Source: PNAI01 sp035501735 (GTDB lineage: Bacteria > Pseudomonadota > Alphaproteobacteria > Rhizobiales > Xanthobacteraceae). Taken from it: a stretch of DNA of 64,000 nucleotides. The stretch spans positions 8,643 through 72,642 of the forward strand of contig DATJVR010000025.1 in assembly GCA_035501735.1 (NCBI GenBank), written 5' to 3'. The notes beneath the pieces were generated by a model that was given only the letters and a program-made list of their open reading frames with translations, ran no database searches and was not told where the DNA came from. Both the position numbers and the translations under genes were made by a program. This document shows, in pieces, positions 45,171 to 51,820 of this stretch. Each line of letters opens with the position of its first letter. The first letter of the stretch is position 1.

Positions 45171-46205
45171 ATGATTCGATCAGTAACGCGCCCCTTCATT
45201 CCACTGGCAGTTTTCGCGGTAACCATTTCGCTCGCGCAGGCCAACGAGCTCAAGATCAACGAGGTCTCGACTTTTGCGGGGTTGACGCCGGCTCAGCTCA
45301 AGCCGGACACCATAATGTTCACCGATCACCGCCAGGACGAACTGGTCGACCCCGCGACCGGGCTGATCCGCTTTGAGGATTGGGCGAAGGCGCACCCGTT
45401 GCAGAAACAGTTGCTCAGCCTTTATCCGAGCTACACCGAGCCGACCGTCAGCGCTACGATCGAGGGCGGTCCAAAGTCCTACGTGCAAAAAATCTCGATG
45501 TACGTGGCAGAGGCGCGTTTTATTCTGCCCAAGCAGCCCGATGACGTGAACCTCGTCAAATATGCCGCTATCCCGTTCCTGACCAAGATCGACTCGAAAA
45601 TCACGCACCAGCCGATCACGGCGGCCGACGTGATTCCCGCGAAAGATCCGGAGCACGCCTACAACCAGCGCCCTGACCGAAAATGGTGCACCGCCGAACA
45701 GGCCATTTGCATCCAGTCGCGCTACCAGCTCGAGGGAAAGCTTCCCACCGGCATCTACCTCGTCAACCAGCTGACCGAGGGCAAGAAGCACGCGGATTAT
45801 CTCGACTTTCAGAGCGAGCTGCGCGTGGTTCCCCAAAATGAGATCGACCAGGACAAACTGAAAAAGCTCACCGGAATTGATACGCCGGTCATCGGCGTGC
45901 TCGAGCAGAATATTTTCTACGTCAATCAGATCATGGAGTTTGGAAAGTTCATGGCCATTGTGCAACCGCATCCAACCGACAAATCTCAGACCATCGCGAC
46001 AGCCTATATGGCGCTCGGGATCAAGACCAAGGTCCTGGATCGCAGGAAGGAATTCGAACGCGTTCCGGTGCTGCGCAATCTTGTCCCCGGCCAGCTGCTG
46101 ATGGGGAACAGTTCCTTCAACACCGGCACCTCGCTTAGCGCCGGCCTTCCGAGCTACACGCGTAACCAGATCCAGGCAATCGCCACCATCATGGCGCACG
46201 GCTAG
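45171..46205 (+). CDS. conserved secreted protein of unknown function, partner of PBP1A paralogue 2
   Basis: The 344-residue protein has a signal peptide (cleavage near SLAQA-N, residue 24). A soluble region follows with no recognised domain, containing one Cys pair (WCTAEQAICIQ near 178-188). Conserved-looking stretches include MFTDHRQDELVDPATGLIRFEDWAKAHP near 48-75 and KVLDRRKEFERVPVLRNLVPGQLL near 282-305. It should be periplasmic or outer-membrane associated. GAGGAG precedes the ATG, and the gap to the PBP1A stop is 22 bp, so the pair is probably co-transcribed. A role in cell-wall assembly is inferred from context only. Confidence 0.8.
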   Translation: MIRSVTRPFIPLAVFAVTISLAQANELKINEVSTFAGLTPAQLKPDTIMFTDHRQDELVDPATGLIRFEDWAKAHPLQKQLLSLYPSYTEPTVSATIEGGPKSYVQKISMYVAEARFILPKQPDDVNLVKYAAIPFLTKIDSKITHQPITAADVIPAKDPEHAYNQRPDRKWCTAEQAICIQSRYQLEGKLPTGIYLVNQLTEGKKHADYLDFQSELRVVPQNEIDQDKLKKLTGIDTPVIGVLEQNIFYVNQIMEFGKFMAIVQPHPTDKSQTIATAYMALGIKTKVLDRRKEFERVPVLRNLVPGQLLMGNSSFNTGTSLSAGLPSYTRNQIQAIATIMAHG

Positions 46206-46292
46206 GCCCCAACGAAGCCGGCAAGCGCGCGGGAAGCGCATACGCTTGCGGGCGCGTCAGCGGGTCTGTCTAATTGTGCAGTGCAATTCGTC

Positions 46293-46304
46293 TCGCATAT
46301 GCGA
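46293..46304. promoter_or_regulatory. 12-bp perfect palindrome, possible operator
   Basis: TCGCATATGCGA is a perfect palindrome in the 293-bp gap before the zinc-ribbon gene at 46499. It could be a protein-binding site. No family match is recognised, and a chance palindrome is possible. Confidence 0.2.
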
Positions 46305-46498
46305 AGGCGCGGCGTTGGAATTTTCTCCGTCTCACAACAATTTGTGAACCGTCCCATTATCACCTGCTCGGATAATCACGTATTGTATTCATGCCGTCAC
46401 ACAGGCGGCGTATGTCCTGACGTGCCGATTAGAAAAGGACAGACCAGTAAGTGCGACGCCTCATAACAACGGTAAACGCGAAGGCAGGAGGTCACGTC

Positions 46499-46711
46499 AT
46501 GCCGCTGGAAGCGAAGACCACGCAGACAAGAAAAAATTTAAATCAGTGTCCGCAATGCGGTGACGCGCTGCTCGCGCCAGTATGGTCCGAGCATGTCAAA
46601 GAACGCTGTATCCGCCACCTATGGAATTGCGATGCTTGCGGCTATGCCTACGAGTCGATGGTTTATCTCGCGCCGCAACCCTTTGAGCAGCAGATCGACG
46701 ATGCTGCATGA
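46499..46711 (+). CDS. small zinc-ribbon protein
   Basis: The 70-residue protein has two CxxC knuckles, Cys17-Cys20 (CPQC) and Cys44-Cys47 (CDAC), in the arrangement of a treble-clef or zinc ribbon. The spacer contains further His and Cys residues. The start at ATG 46499 has AGGAGG seven bases upstream; an in-frame start at 46451 lacks one. Small proteins of this kind are common and mostly uncharacterised in this order. It ends just before a strong hairpin shared with the convergent outer-membrane gene. Confidence 0.75.
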   Translation: MPLEAKTTQTRKNLNQCPQCGDALLAPVWSEHVKERCIRHLWNCDACGYAYESMVYLAPQPFEQQIDDAA

Positions 46712-46713
46712 CG

Positions 46714-46738
46714 ATGGGGGCCGCCGAGCGGCCCCCAT
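46714..46738. terminator. bidirectional terminator hairpin
   Basis: ATGGGGGCCGC and GCGGCCCCCAT form a perfect 11-bp GC-rich stem with a CGA loop. It sits between the converging zinc-ribbon gene (stop 46711) and outer-membrane protein gene (stop 46798), so it can serve both strands. No long T run follows on either strand. Confidence 0.7.
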
Positions 46739-46797
46739 GAAGTCGTATTCTTGATCGTTTCCAGTCGAGCCAGCGTGCTGGCGCAGACATAATTCCA

Positions 46798-47451
46798 TTA
46801 GAACCGATAGTTCAGGCCTGCACGCACGACGTGGCTGTCGAAGCGCGCATCAGAGCCCGCCACCGATCCGCCTCGGCCGAGGTCGACGTACAGATACTCG
46901 ATCTTGGCGGTCACATGCGGCGCTACCGCTGCCTCGATGCCGCCGCCGATCGTCCATCCGGCCTTGGTGGTATTGGTGCTGCCTACGCCCGCGATGGACG
47001 TGCGGATATCGCCAACCGCGAGGCCGCCGCTGACAAACGGCATCACCCGATCCATGGCGTAGCCCAGTCGTCCGCGCACCGTGCTGAGCCAGCTGTTGTG
47101 CGTTTCGCAACTCGTCACGCCACACGGCGTGCTGCCGCGGATGTTGCTCCAGTCGAGATCGCCTTCAAGGCCGAACACGGCGGGACCGCTCTGCCAGTTG
47201 TAGCCGAGCGTGCCGCCGACGAGTCCGCCGCTCATGTTAAAGGAGCCGCTGGAGATCGCCGAGAAATCGGATCGGCCCCAACCGCCGCCGCCGTTGATGC
47301 CGATGTAGGCTCCGGTCCAATTGTACGGAAGGTAGCGAGGCTCTTGTCTTGCCGGCATCCGTGCTCTCGGCGCTATGTCGGCGGCATAAGCCGACCCGAT
47401 GCCGAGGACAACTGTCAGAATACCCGTGCTGGCTAGTACGATCTTCCGCAT
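46798..47451 (-). CDS. outer-membrane beta-barrel protein (Omp25/Omp31-like)
   Basis: The 217-residue protein has a signal peptide ending near GSAYAADI. It continues with the YNWTGAYIGINGGGGWG motif near 45-61, alternating hydrophobic strands with glycine-rich turns, and a terminal Phe (GLNYRF) as in BAM-assembled barrels. It resembles the eight-stranded surface porin-like proteins abundant in rhizobia and Brucella. The start at ATG 47451 is supported by GGAGG six bases upstream. It is monocistronic. It contributes to envelope structure; no transport function is implied. Confidence 0.88.
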   Translation of the reverse strand: MRKIVLASTGILTVVLGIGSAYAADIAPRARMPARQEPRYLPYNWTGAYIGINGGGGWGRSDFSAISSGSFNMSGGLVGGTLGYNWQSGPAVFGLEGDLDWSNIRGSTPCGVTSCETHNSWLSTVRGRLGYAMDRVMPFVSGGLAVGDIRTSIAGVGSTNTTKAGWTIGGGIEAAVAPHVTAKIEYLYVDLGRGGSVAGSDARFDSHVVRAGLNYRF

Positions 47452-48016
47452 ATCGATCCTCCATTGACCCAACCGAAAAGAATTCTCTTCGCCGTCTTGT
47501 GTTCTGAGTTGAGGGGCTGGCTTCAGAAGCACCCGTACATTCAATAAATCGCTAAGCCCCATAATCGGTTCACGCTCAATCGCTCAATTTTTCTTGTGCA
47601 CAATGGAACTGTGGCGAGTGCCGCATTTTTGCCACGGCGAAGCCACGCAATGTTGTGTGCAAAATTTCCTAACGCCCTTGTCTTTGCGGCACCCGGATTT
47701 TCGATAAGCCTGCAAGAAATTATTTATCGCGCTTTCACCTTTGAAATCGCCGTTCCCGCATCGGTTCCAGCCGCAACGGCTAACGGCTTCGTAAGGGAAG
47801 CATTTATCTCGCCTTAATGTAACTGAACGGCAGCATTCAACGAATTTCAGACCGAGTTCACTACCGGATTCGTAACCTTGTCGCGGACTACGGATCGAGC
47901 TCGGCAAGGATCGATCTTGATCGACGGGACGGCGAAGTTGTGCTCATCGTGTTTTGACTGACTCCGAACACACACGTCTGCGTCGTGCCGCTCTCGAGCC
48001 AGCGATGGAGGCGACC
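47452..48016. other. intergenic region, 565 bp, no gene seen
   Basis: This gap separates the divergent outer-membrane protein and DUF6894 genes. It is richer in A and T than its neighbours. Frames within it are short and lack the third-position GC bias and ribosome binding sites of local genes. It probably carries the outer-membrane protein promoter near 47452-47560 and the promoter of the 48017 gene. A small RNA cannot be excluded. I see no repeat. Confidence 0.45.
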
Positions 48017-48253
48017 ATGACGCATATCTTTTTCCGCTGCTCCAACGCAGATGGCCTCGTTCTGCTGGATCAACGCGGAGCCGACGTAGAAGACATGATC
48101 GAGGCTCATCACATCGCCACCCAGATCGTTCGCGAGTTCGTTATGAGCCACGGCCCTTATGATTGGCGCACGTGGACATTGCATGTGAGCGACGAGGATG
48201 GTCAGGACCTCTTTCTGATGCCCTTCTCATGCATGTTGGGTAAACCGCATTGA
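48017..48253 (+). CDS. DUF6894-like small protein
   Basis: The 78-residue protein begins THIFFRCSNADGLVLLDQRGADVEDMIEAHHIA and ends with VSDEDGQDLFLMPFS. This is the pattern of the small DUF6894 proteins that occur in many copies in Bradyrhizobium and relatives. The start at ATG 48017 has GGAGG five bases upstream; the frame extends to 47954 without support. Its role is unknown. It is followed by another small gene 13 bp downstream. Confidence 0.72.
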   Translation: MTHIFFRCSNADGLVLLDQRGADVEDMIEAHHIATQIVREFVMSHGPYDWRTWTLHVSDEDGQDLFLMPFSCMLGKPH

Positions 48254-48266
48254 AAGAGGGACCGAC

Positions 48267-48488
48267 ATGTCGATCGCGTCAATCCTTTTGAAGTCTGCCG
48301 AGCACTGCCACAGAAGCTGCGCTTGGTGCGGTGAAAACGCCAAGGTCTTCATCGTCACGCTGCGCCGGCTGATACATCCCTACCGGCCGGAATTCCATTA
48401 CATGCGCGGCCCAGGTCCGAAGTGGCGGGAAAAGCATCCGGACGCTTCATCGCAACAGCGCCGTGTGCGGAGCTCATCCGAAGACTGA
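48267..48488 (+). CDS. hypothetical small protein
   Basis: The 73-residue frame has GAGGGA upstream of its ATG and follows the DUF6894-like gene by 13 bp on the same strand. It contains a CAWC pair near residues 18-21 and a basic C-terminus. I recognise no family. It ends 9 bp before a very strong hairpin, which supports a real transcript end here. Coding status is uncertain. Confidence 0.45.
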   Translation: MSIASILLKSAEHCHRSCAWCGENAKVFIVTLRRLIHPYRPEFHYMRGPGPKWREKHPDASSQQRRVRSSSED

Positions 48489-48497
48489 TCGCAAACG

Positions 48498-48533
48498 AAG
48501 AGCGCAACGTCCGCTCACGGACGTTGCGCTCTT
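48498..48533. terminator. strong bidirectional terminator hairpin
   Basis: AAGAGCGCAACGTCCG and its exact complement form a 16-bp perfect stem with a CTCA loop, between converging genes ending at 48488 and 48567. On the plus strand the stem ends in CTCTTGT, a short T-containing tail. Confidence 0.8.
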
Positions 48534-48566
48534 GTCGAGCCGCGAGTTTGCGAACCGCGTTACGAT

Positions 48567-48848
48567 CTAGTAGCAGACGCGTTCGCGTCGCCAACCGATT
48601 GGTGTCCAAACCCGGTGCCAATAGCAGCCCGGCCCGTAGTAGTAAGGACCAGGACCGTAGTAGTAGGTCGGGTAATAGGGGTCGTAATACGGCTGCGCGA
48701 GCGCGCCGCCGATGATCGCACCAGCGGCAAGACCACCGATCACGCCTGCTACGATCCGTCCACCACGGGCTTCCGCCGTGTTCGGAACAGCAAAGGTCGC
48801 GGCAGTCATCACCAGGGCGGCTGCTGTTGTCATCAGTTTTTTCATCAT
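48567..48848 (-). CDS. small secreted glycine/tyrosine-rich protein
   Basis: The 93-residue protein has a signal peptide (residues 1-27, cleavage near AEARG). A glycine-zipper-like hydrophobic stretch (IVAGVIGGLAAGAIIGGAL) follows, then a Tyr/Pro-rich run and a C-terminal CYWHRVWTPIGWRRERVCY. The last part matches the widespread short cell-envelope proteins of rhizobia with WxRxRVC ends. GGAGG precedes the double ATG. A perfect EcfG-type promoter lies upstream on the same strand at 49005-49029, but would give a leader of about 150 bases. The function is unknown. Confidence 0.8.
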   Translation of the reverse strand: MMKKLMTTAAALVMTAATFAVPNTAEARGGRIVAGVIGGLAAGAIIGGALAQPYYDPYYPTYYYGPGPYYYGPGCYWHRVWTPIGWRRERVCY

Positions 48849-49004
48849 GACTGTTCCTCCAGTTTTGCGCCTTGAATGTCCCTCCGCCCCAATATGGTAA
48901 TTTGTTTTTGCCACACAACGCGCTGCGGCGATCACGCCGCACGCGCTCGCCGCCAGGGCAAAATTTTCATCGCGATGCGTCTTGCTAAATCTGTAGAAGG
49001 ACAA

Positions 49005-49029
49005 ACGTCTAAGTCGCAGCCGAGTTCCG
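49005..49029 (-). promoter_or_regulatory. EcfG-type promoter (GGAAC-N16-CGTT), minus strand
   Basis: On the minus strand GGAAC (49029-49025) and CGTT (49008-49005) are separated by 16 bases, the general-stress-sigma pattern. It points to the secreted protein gene starting at 48848, with a long leader. The -35 box lies in the first unit of a 15-bp tandem repeat. Confidence 0.5.
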
Positions 49030-49053
49030 AAATCACAAGTTCCGAAATCACGC
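49024..49053. repeat. 15-bp tandem duplication
   Basis: Two adjacent copies of AGTTCCGAAATCAC plus one base (49024-49038 and 49039-49053) differ only at the last position. Each copy contains the reverse complement of the GGAAC box, so the duplication copied a candidate -35 element. Confidence 0.75.
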
Positions 49054-49161
49054 CTTCGTATCGTATCGCTTACGCCGGATTTGCGTCCTATAATACGAAG
49101 GTGGAAGCTGTATTCTGGCGTCCTTCGATCGGCGAACGCCGATAAACACCGGGAGGAAAAA

Positions 49162-49605
49162 ATGTACCGCTTTAGGTCAGCCGCACGGATGTTCATGCTC
49201 GCGCTGCTTATGCTTGTGCCGTTGAGCGCGCCGTCCCATTCGCAATCGCGATCGGCCGATATTTACATCGAATATGTCAGTGGCGGCTTCATTCTCGGCG
49301 GCGCCGGCGGCAGCGGCACGCTGGTCTATAACGGCAAGCGCTATCCGCTCGGCGTCGGCGGCATCAGTGTCGGCGTCACCATCGGCCTTGCGAAGGCGAG
49401 ACTGGCCGGTCAGGTTTATAATCTCAGACGCGTGTCGGACATTGCCGGCACTTATTCCGCCACGGATGCGGGCTATGCCTTGGTCGGCGGACGAAAGACC
49501 GCGCGTTTGAGCAACTCACGCGGCGTCGTGCTCGTGCTGCGCGGTCGCGAGGTCGGTCTGGAAGCAACTCTCGACGTGAGCGGGATGTCGATCTCGTTGC
49601 GATAG
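49162..49605 (+). CDS. small exported protein, YSC84/EipA-like glycine-rich repeat style
   Basis: The 147-residue protein has a signal peptide (hydrophobic 10-25, cleavage near SHSQS). A beta-rich glycine pattern follows (GGFILGGAGGSGTLVYNGKRYPLGVGGISVGVTIG), ending in LDVSGMSISLR. The organisation recalls small envelope proteins such as DUF1134/EipA-like families, but I cannot assign one. GGAGG lies before the ATG at 49162. A TATAAT at about 49089-49094 could be a sigma-70 -10 box. It is monocistronic. Confidence 0.65.
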   Translation: MYRFRSAARMFMLALLMLVPLSAPSHSQSRSADIYIEYVSGGFILGGAGGSGTLVYNGKRYPLGVGGISVGVTIGLAKARLAGQVYNLRRVSDIAGTYSATDAGYALVGGRKTARLSNSRGVVLVLRGREVGLEATLDVSGMSISLR

Positions 49606-49777
49606 TCCAGGAACGAGTCCAGGAACGGTTGGTCGAGGCGCAACGCATCAGCATTGCGGCTCGCGTGGGATTCTTTCCTCGAATTGATTTTCACGCCAGA
49701 GTACGAAGCATCACGTAGAAATTTGCCCGAAACTCTTGCAGATCAACCAGAAGCGCGCCGCGATCCTCAACATTGTG

Positions 49778-49802
49778 GGAACCTCAGGTCATTGCTGGAG
49801 TT
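49778..49802 (+). promoter_or_regulatory. EcfG-type promoter candidate (GGAAC-N16-AGTT)
   Basis: GGAAC at 49778-49782 is followed after 16 bases by AGTT (49799-49802), one mismatch from CGTT. It lies 66 bp upstream of the DUF992 start at 49868, a normal promoter distance. Confidence 0.45.
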
Positions 49803-49867
49803 TACTCCAGAGGACAGTGAGGGCATTCGCGTTCAAGTGCCCGATCGGTAACCTATGGAGGATTACG

Positions 49868-50359
49868 ATGACTCGGACAGTTAACACTTTGGCTGCGGCC
49901 CTCACCGCGCTCGCGGTTGGTGGTTTTGCCTTCACGCCCTCGGTCGCCTCGGCGCAGAACCGCGTGAAGGTCGGTACGCTGAGCTGCGATATTTCAGGCG
50001 GGCTTGGCCTGATCATCGGTTCGCGCAAGCGCGTACACTGCTTGTTCACGCCGTCGGAACCAGGACCGCGTGAAGCCTATCTCGGCACGATCAGCAAATT
50101 CGGCCTCGACATCGGCGCCACAGCCGGCGGCGAAATGGCGTGGGCGGTCTATGCCCCGACCTCACGGCGTTTCGGCGCCCTGGCTGGCTTCTATAGCGGC
50201 GCCAGCGCGGAAGCGACCGTTGGCTTAGGCGCCGGCGCAAATGTGCTGATCGGTGGCTCAGACCGGACCATTGCCCTGCAACCGGTATCGGTGCAGGGAC
50301 AGGCCGGCGCCAATCTCGCGGTCGGCGTGGCCGGTCTCGAGCTTCACCGCGCGCGGTAA
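49868..50359 (+). CDS. DUF992 family secreted protein
   Basis: The 163-residue protein has a signal peptide (cleavage near VASAQN) and the DUF992 hallmark VKVGTLSCDISGGLGLIIGSRKRVHCLFTPS near 33-63, with its two cysteines. LGTISKFGLDIGAT near 72-85 and Gly-rich beta segments follow. Such proteins are restricted to alphaproteobacteria and have no known biochemical role. GGAGG lies seven bases before the ATG. An EcfG-like promoter at 49778 suggests stress control. Confidence 0.88.
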   Translation: MTRTVNTLAAALTALAVGGFAFTPSVASAQNRVKVGTLSCDISGGLGLIIGSRKRVHCLFTPSEPGPREAYLGTISKFGLDIGATAGGEMAWAVYAPTSRRFGALAGFYSGASAEATVGLGAGANVLIGGSDRTIALQPVSVQGQAGANLAVGVAGLELHRAR

Positions 50360-50380
50360 TTATGGATTTGCACGTTCAAT

Positions 50381-50407
50381 CAGCGGCCGCCCGGTGGGTG
50401 GCCGCTG
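50381..50407. terminator. hairpin after the DUF992 gene
   Basis: CAGCGGCC and GGCCGCTG form an 8-bp perfect stem with an 11-base loop, 21 bp past the DUF992 stop. No T tract follows. Confidence 0.5.
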
Positions 50408-50459
50408 CTGCTCTAGTCTAGCTGACTGCTGACGGCTTTCGTAGAACCTGGGCGGGGAG

Positions 50460-50484
50460 GGAACTGCGATCCGCAGAAGACGTT
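50460..50484 (+). promoter_or_regulatory. EcfG-type promoter (GGAAC-N16-CGTT)
   Basis: A perfect GGAAC (50460-50464), 16-base spacer and CGTT (50481-50484) lie 46 bp upstream of the DUF1236 start at 50530. This is the best-placed of the candidate general-stress promoters outside the phyR locus. Confidence 0.7.
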
Positions 50485-50529
50485 GTGCTCATTGGATCTT
50501 TGCGGAAAGCACGACAGAAGGAGGTTGTG

Positions 50530-50904
50530 ATGTCCTTGTACCGTGTTGGCTATCTCGCCATACCACTCGCTCTGCTCGCCAGCACCGCGATCGGCTTTGC
50601 CCAATCGACCACCACAACGACGACGACCACGATTGAAAAACGCGCCCCGCTCACGCTTTCGCCTCAACAACGCACCGTGATTTATCGTACTGTCACGCGT
50701 GAACGCCGAGTTGCCGCACCGCGCGCCGATATGGCGGTTCGCGTCGGAGAACCGGTGCCTCCAGCGGTGGTGCTGTCTCCGTTGCCCGAAACGGTCTACG
50801 CGGAGGTACCGGCGGTTCGGCCGTTGCGTTACTTCTACGCAAACAATCAACTTGTTCTGGTCGACCCGGCAACGAGTGAAGTCGTCGAAATTATCGGTCA
50901 GTAA
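50530..50904 (+). CDS. DUF1236 family secreted protein, copy 1
   Basis: The 124-residue protein has a signal peptide (cleavage near IGFAQS), then a threonine-rich run (residues 29-36). The DUF1236 core follows: QQRTVIYRTVTRERR near 49-63, VGEPVPPAVVLSPLPE near 73-88, and a final Y-Y-x-N-Q-L-V-L-V-D-P-A-T-x-E-V-V-E-I-I-type strand. It is periplasmic; the biochemical role is unknown. AAGGAGG lies six bases before the ATG. A perfect EcfG-type promoter sits immediately upstream. A second, more diverged copy is at 56128. Confidence 0.87.
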   Translation: MSLYRVGYLAIPLALLASTAIGFAQSTTTTTTTTIEKRAPLTLSPQQRTVIYRTVTRERRVAAPRADMAVRVGEPVPPAVVLSPLPETVYAEVPAVRPLRYFYANNQLVLVDPATSEVVEIIGQ

Positions 50905-51070
50905 ACGATAATTGCGGATTGCCGCTTTGCCTGCCATGCGCAGGCGAGGCGCCAGCCGCAAAACATCAAAAAACTCGCGCATCTGTTACGCCGCGCCGCC
51001 ATTGTCCGGACAGCGCGCGGCGCAACTCTTTGCAATGTTGCGAGTTGTTTTTGGGGGAGGTTGCTGCCCC

Positions 51071-51820
51071 GTGCCATTCGACCGCTTCGATCTGCGTAAC
51101 TCTGCAATCTTGCTCGATGTTGACGGAACCATCCTCGACATCGCGCCGTCGAGGCACGAGGTCTATGTCTCGGACTCGCTCCGCCGCACGCTGATGCGTG
51201 TGAGCGAAGGTGCTGGTGGTGCGCTGGCGCTTGTCAGCGGGCGGCCCTTGCAGGATCTCGATTTTCTGTTTGCGCCGTTGCGTCTGCCGGCAATTGGCGG
51301 ACACGGTGCGGAAATCCGGCACAGCCTGAATGGGAAGGGCTATGAGCGACATGCGCTGTCGCTCGACCGCGACATCAAACAGCAGCTTCGGCAGATCGCG
51401 ATCCGTTACCCGGGTATCGCCATTGAGGACAAGGACTATTCGCTCGCCTTGCATTATCGCCAGGCAAGCGGGCACGAGCTCGACGTGCTCAACGATGTTT
51501 TCCACCTCTGCAAGCTCCAACAGCCGGCGAGAGTCGAACTCCTCACCGGGAAGGCCGTTATCGAGGTCAAGGCGCCGGGATTCAACAAGGGAACCGCGGT
51601 TCGCGAATTGATGAAACATTCGCCTTTCGCCGGCCGCGCTCCGATTTTCATCGGCGACGACACCACCGACGAAGCCGCTTTTGCGGTCATGCCGGAATTC
51701 AACGGCACGGCAATCTCCGTCGGTCGCAAGCTGCTCGGCATCGACGGCATCTTTCAGTCGCCGAAAGAAGTCCGCAAATGGCTGGAACGGCTTTCCCACC
51801 ATGTCGCCGTGCATCAATGA
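51071..51820 (+). CDS. otsB: trehalose-6-phosphate phosphatase
   Basis: The 249-residue HAD-superfamily enzyme removes phosphate from trehalose-6-phosphate. The nucleophile motif is Asp16-x-Asp18 (LLDVDGT). It is followed by VSGRPLQDLDFLFAP near 45-59, a GHGAE loop near 75, and FIGDDTTDEAAF near 195-206 for Mg binding. The likely start is GTG 51071, ten bases after GGGGGAGG; the frame is open upstream to 50912 without conservation. Its TGA overlaps the ATG of the GH15 gene (ATGA), the first link of an otsB-GH15-otsA operon. Confidence 0.93.
   Translation: MPFDRFDLRNSAILLDVDGTILDIAPSRHEVYVSDSLRRTLMRVSEGAGGALALVSGRPLQDLDFLFAPLRLPAIGGHGAEIRHSLNGKGYERHALSLDRDIKQQLRQIAIRYPGIAIEDKDYSLALHYRQASGHELDVLNDVFHLCKLQQPARVELLTGKAVIEVKAPGFNKGTAVRELMKHSPFAGRAPIFIGDDTTDEAAFAVMPEFNGTAISVGRKLLGIDGIFQSPKEVRKWLERLSHHVAVHQ

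Noticed and set aside
47584..47907. 107-codon minus-strand open frame in the 565-bp gap
   Set aside because: It has no ribosome binding site, atypical codon use for this genome and no signal or domain.
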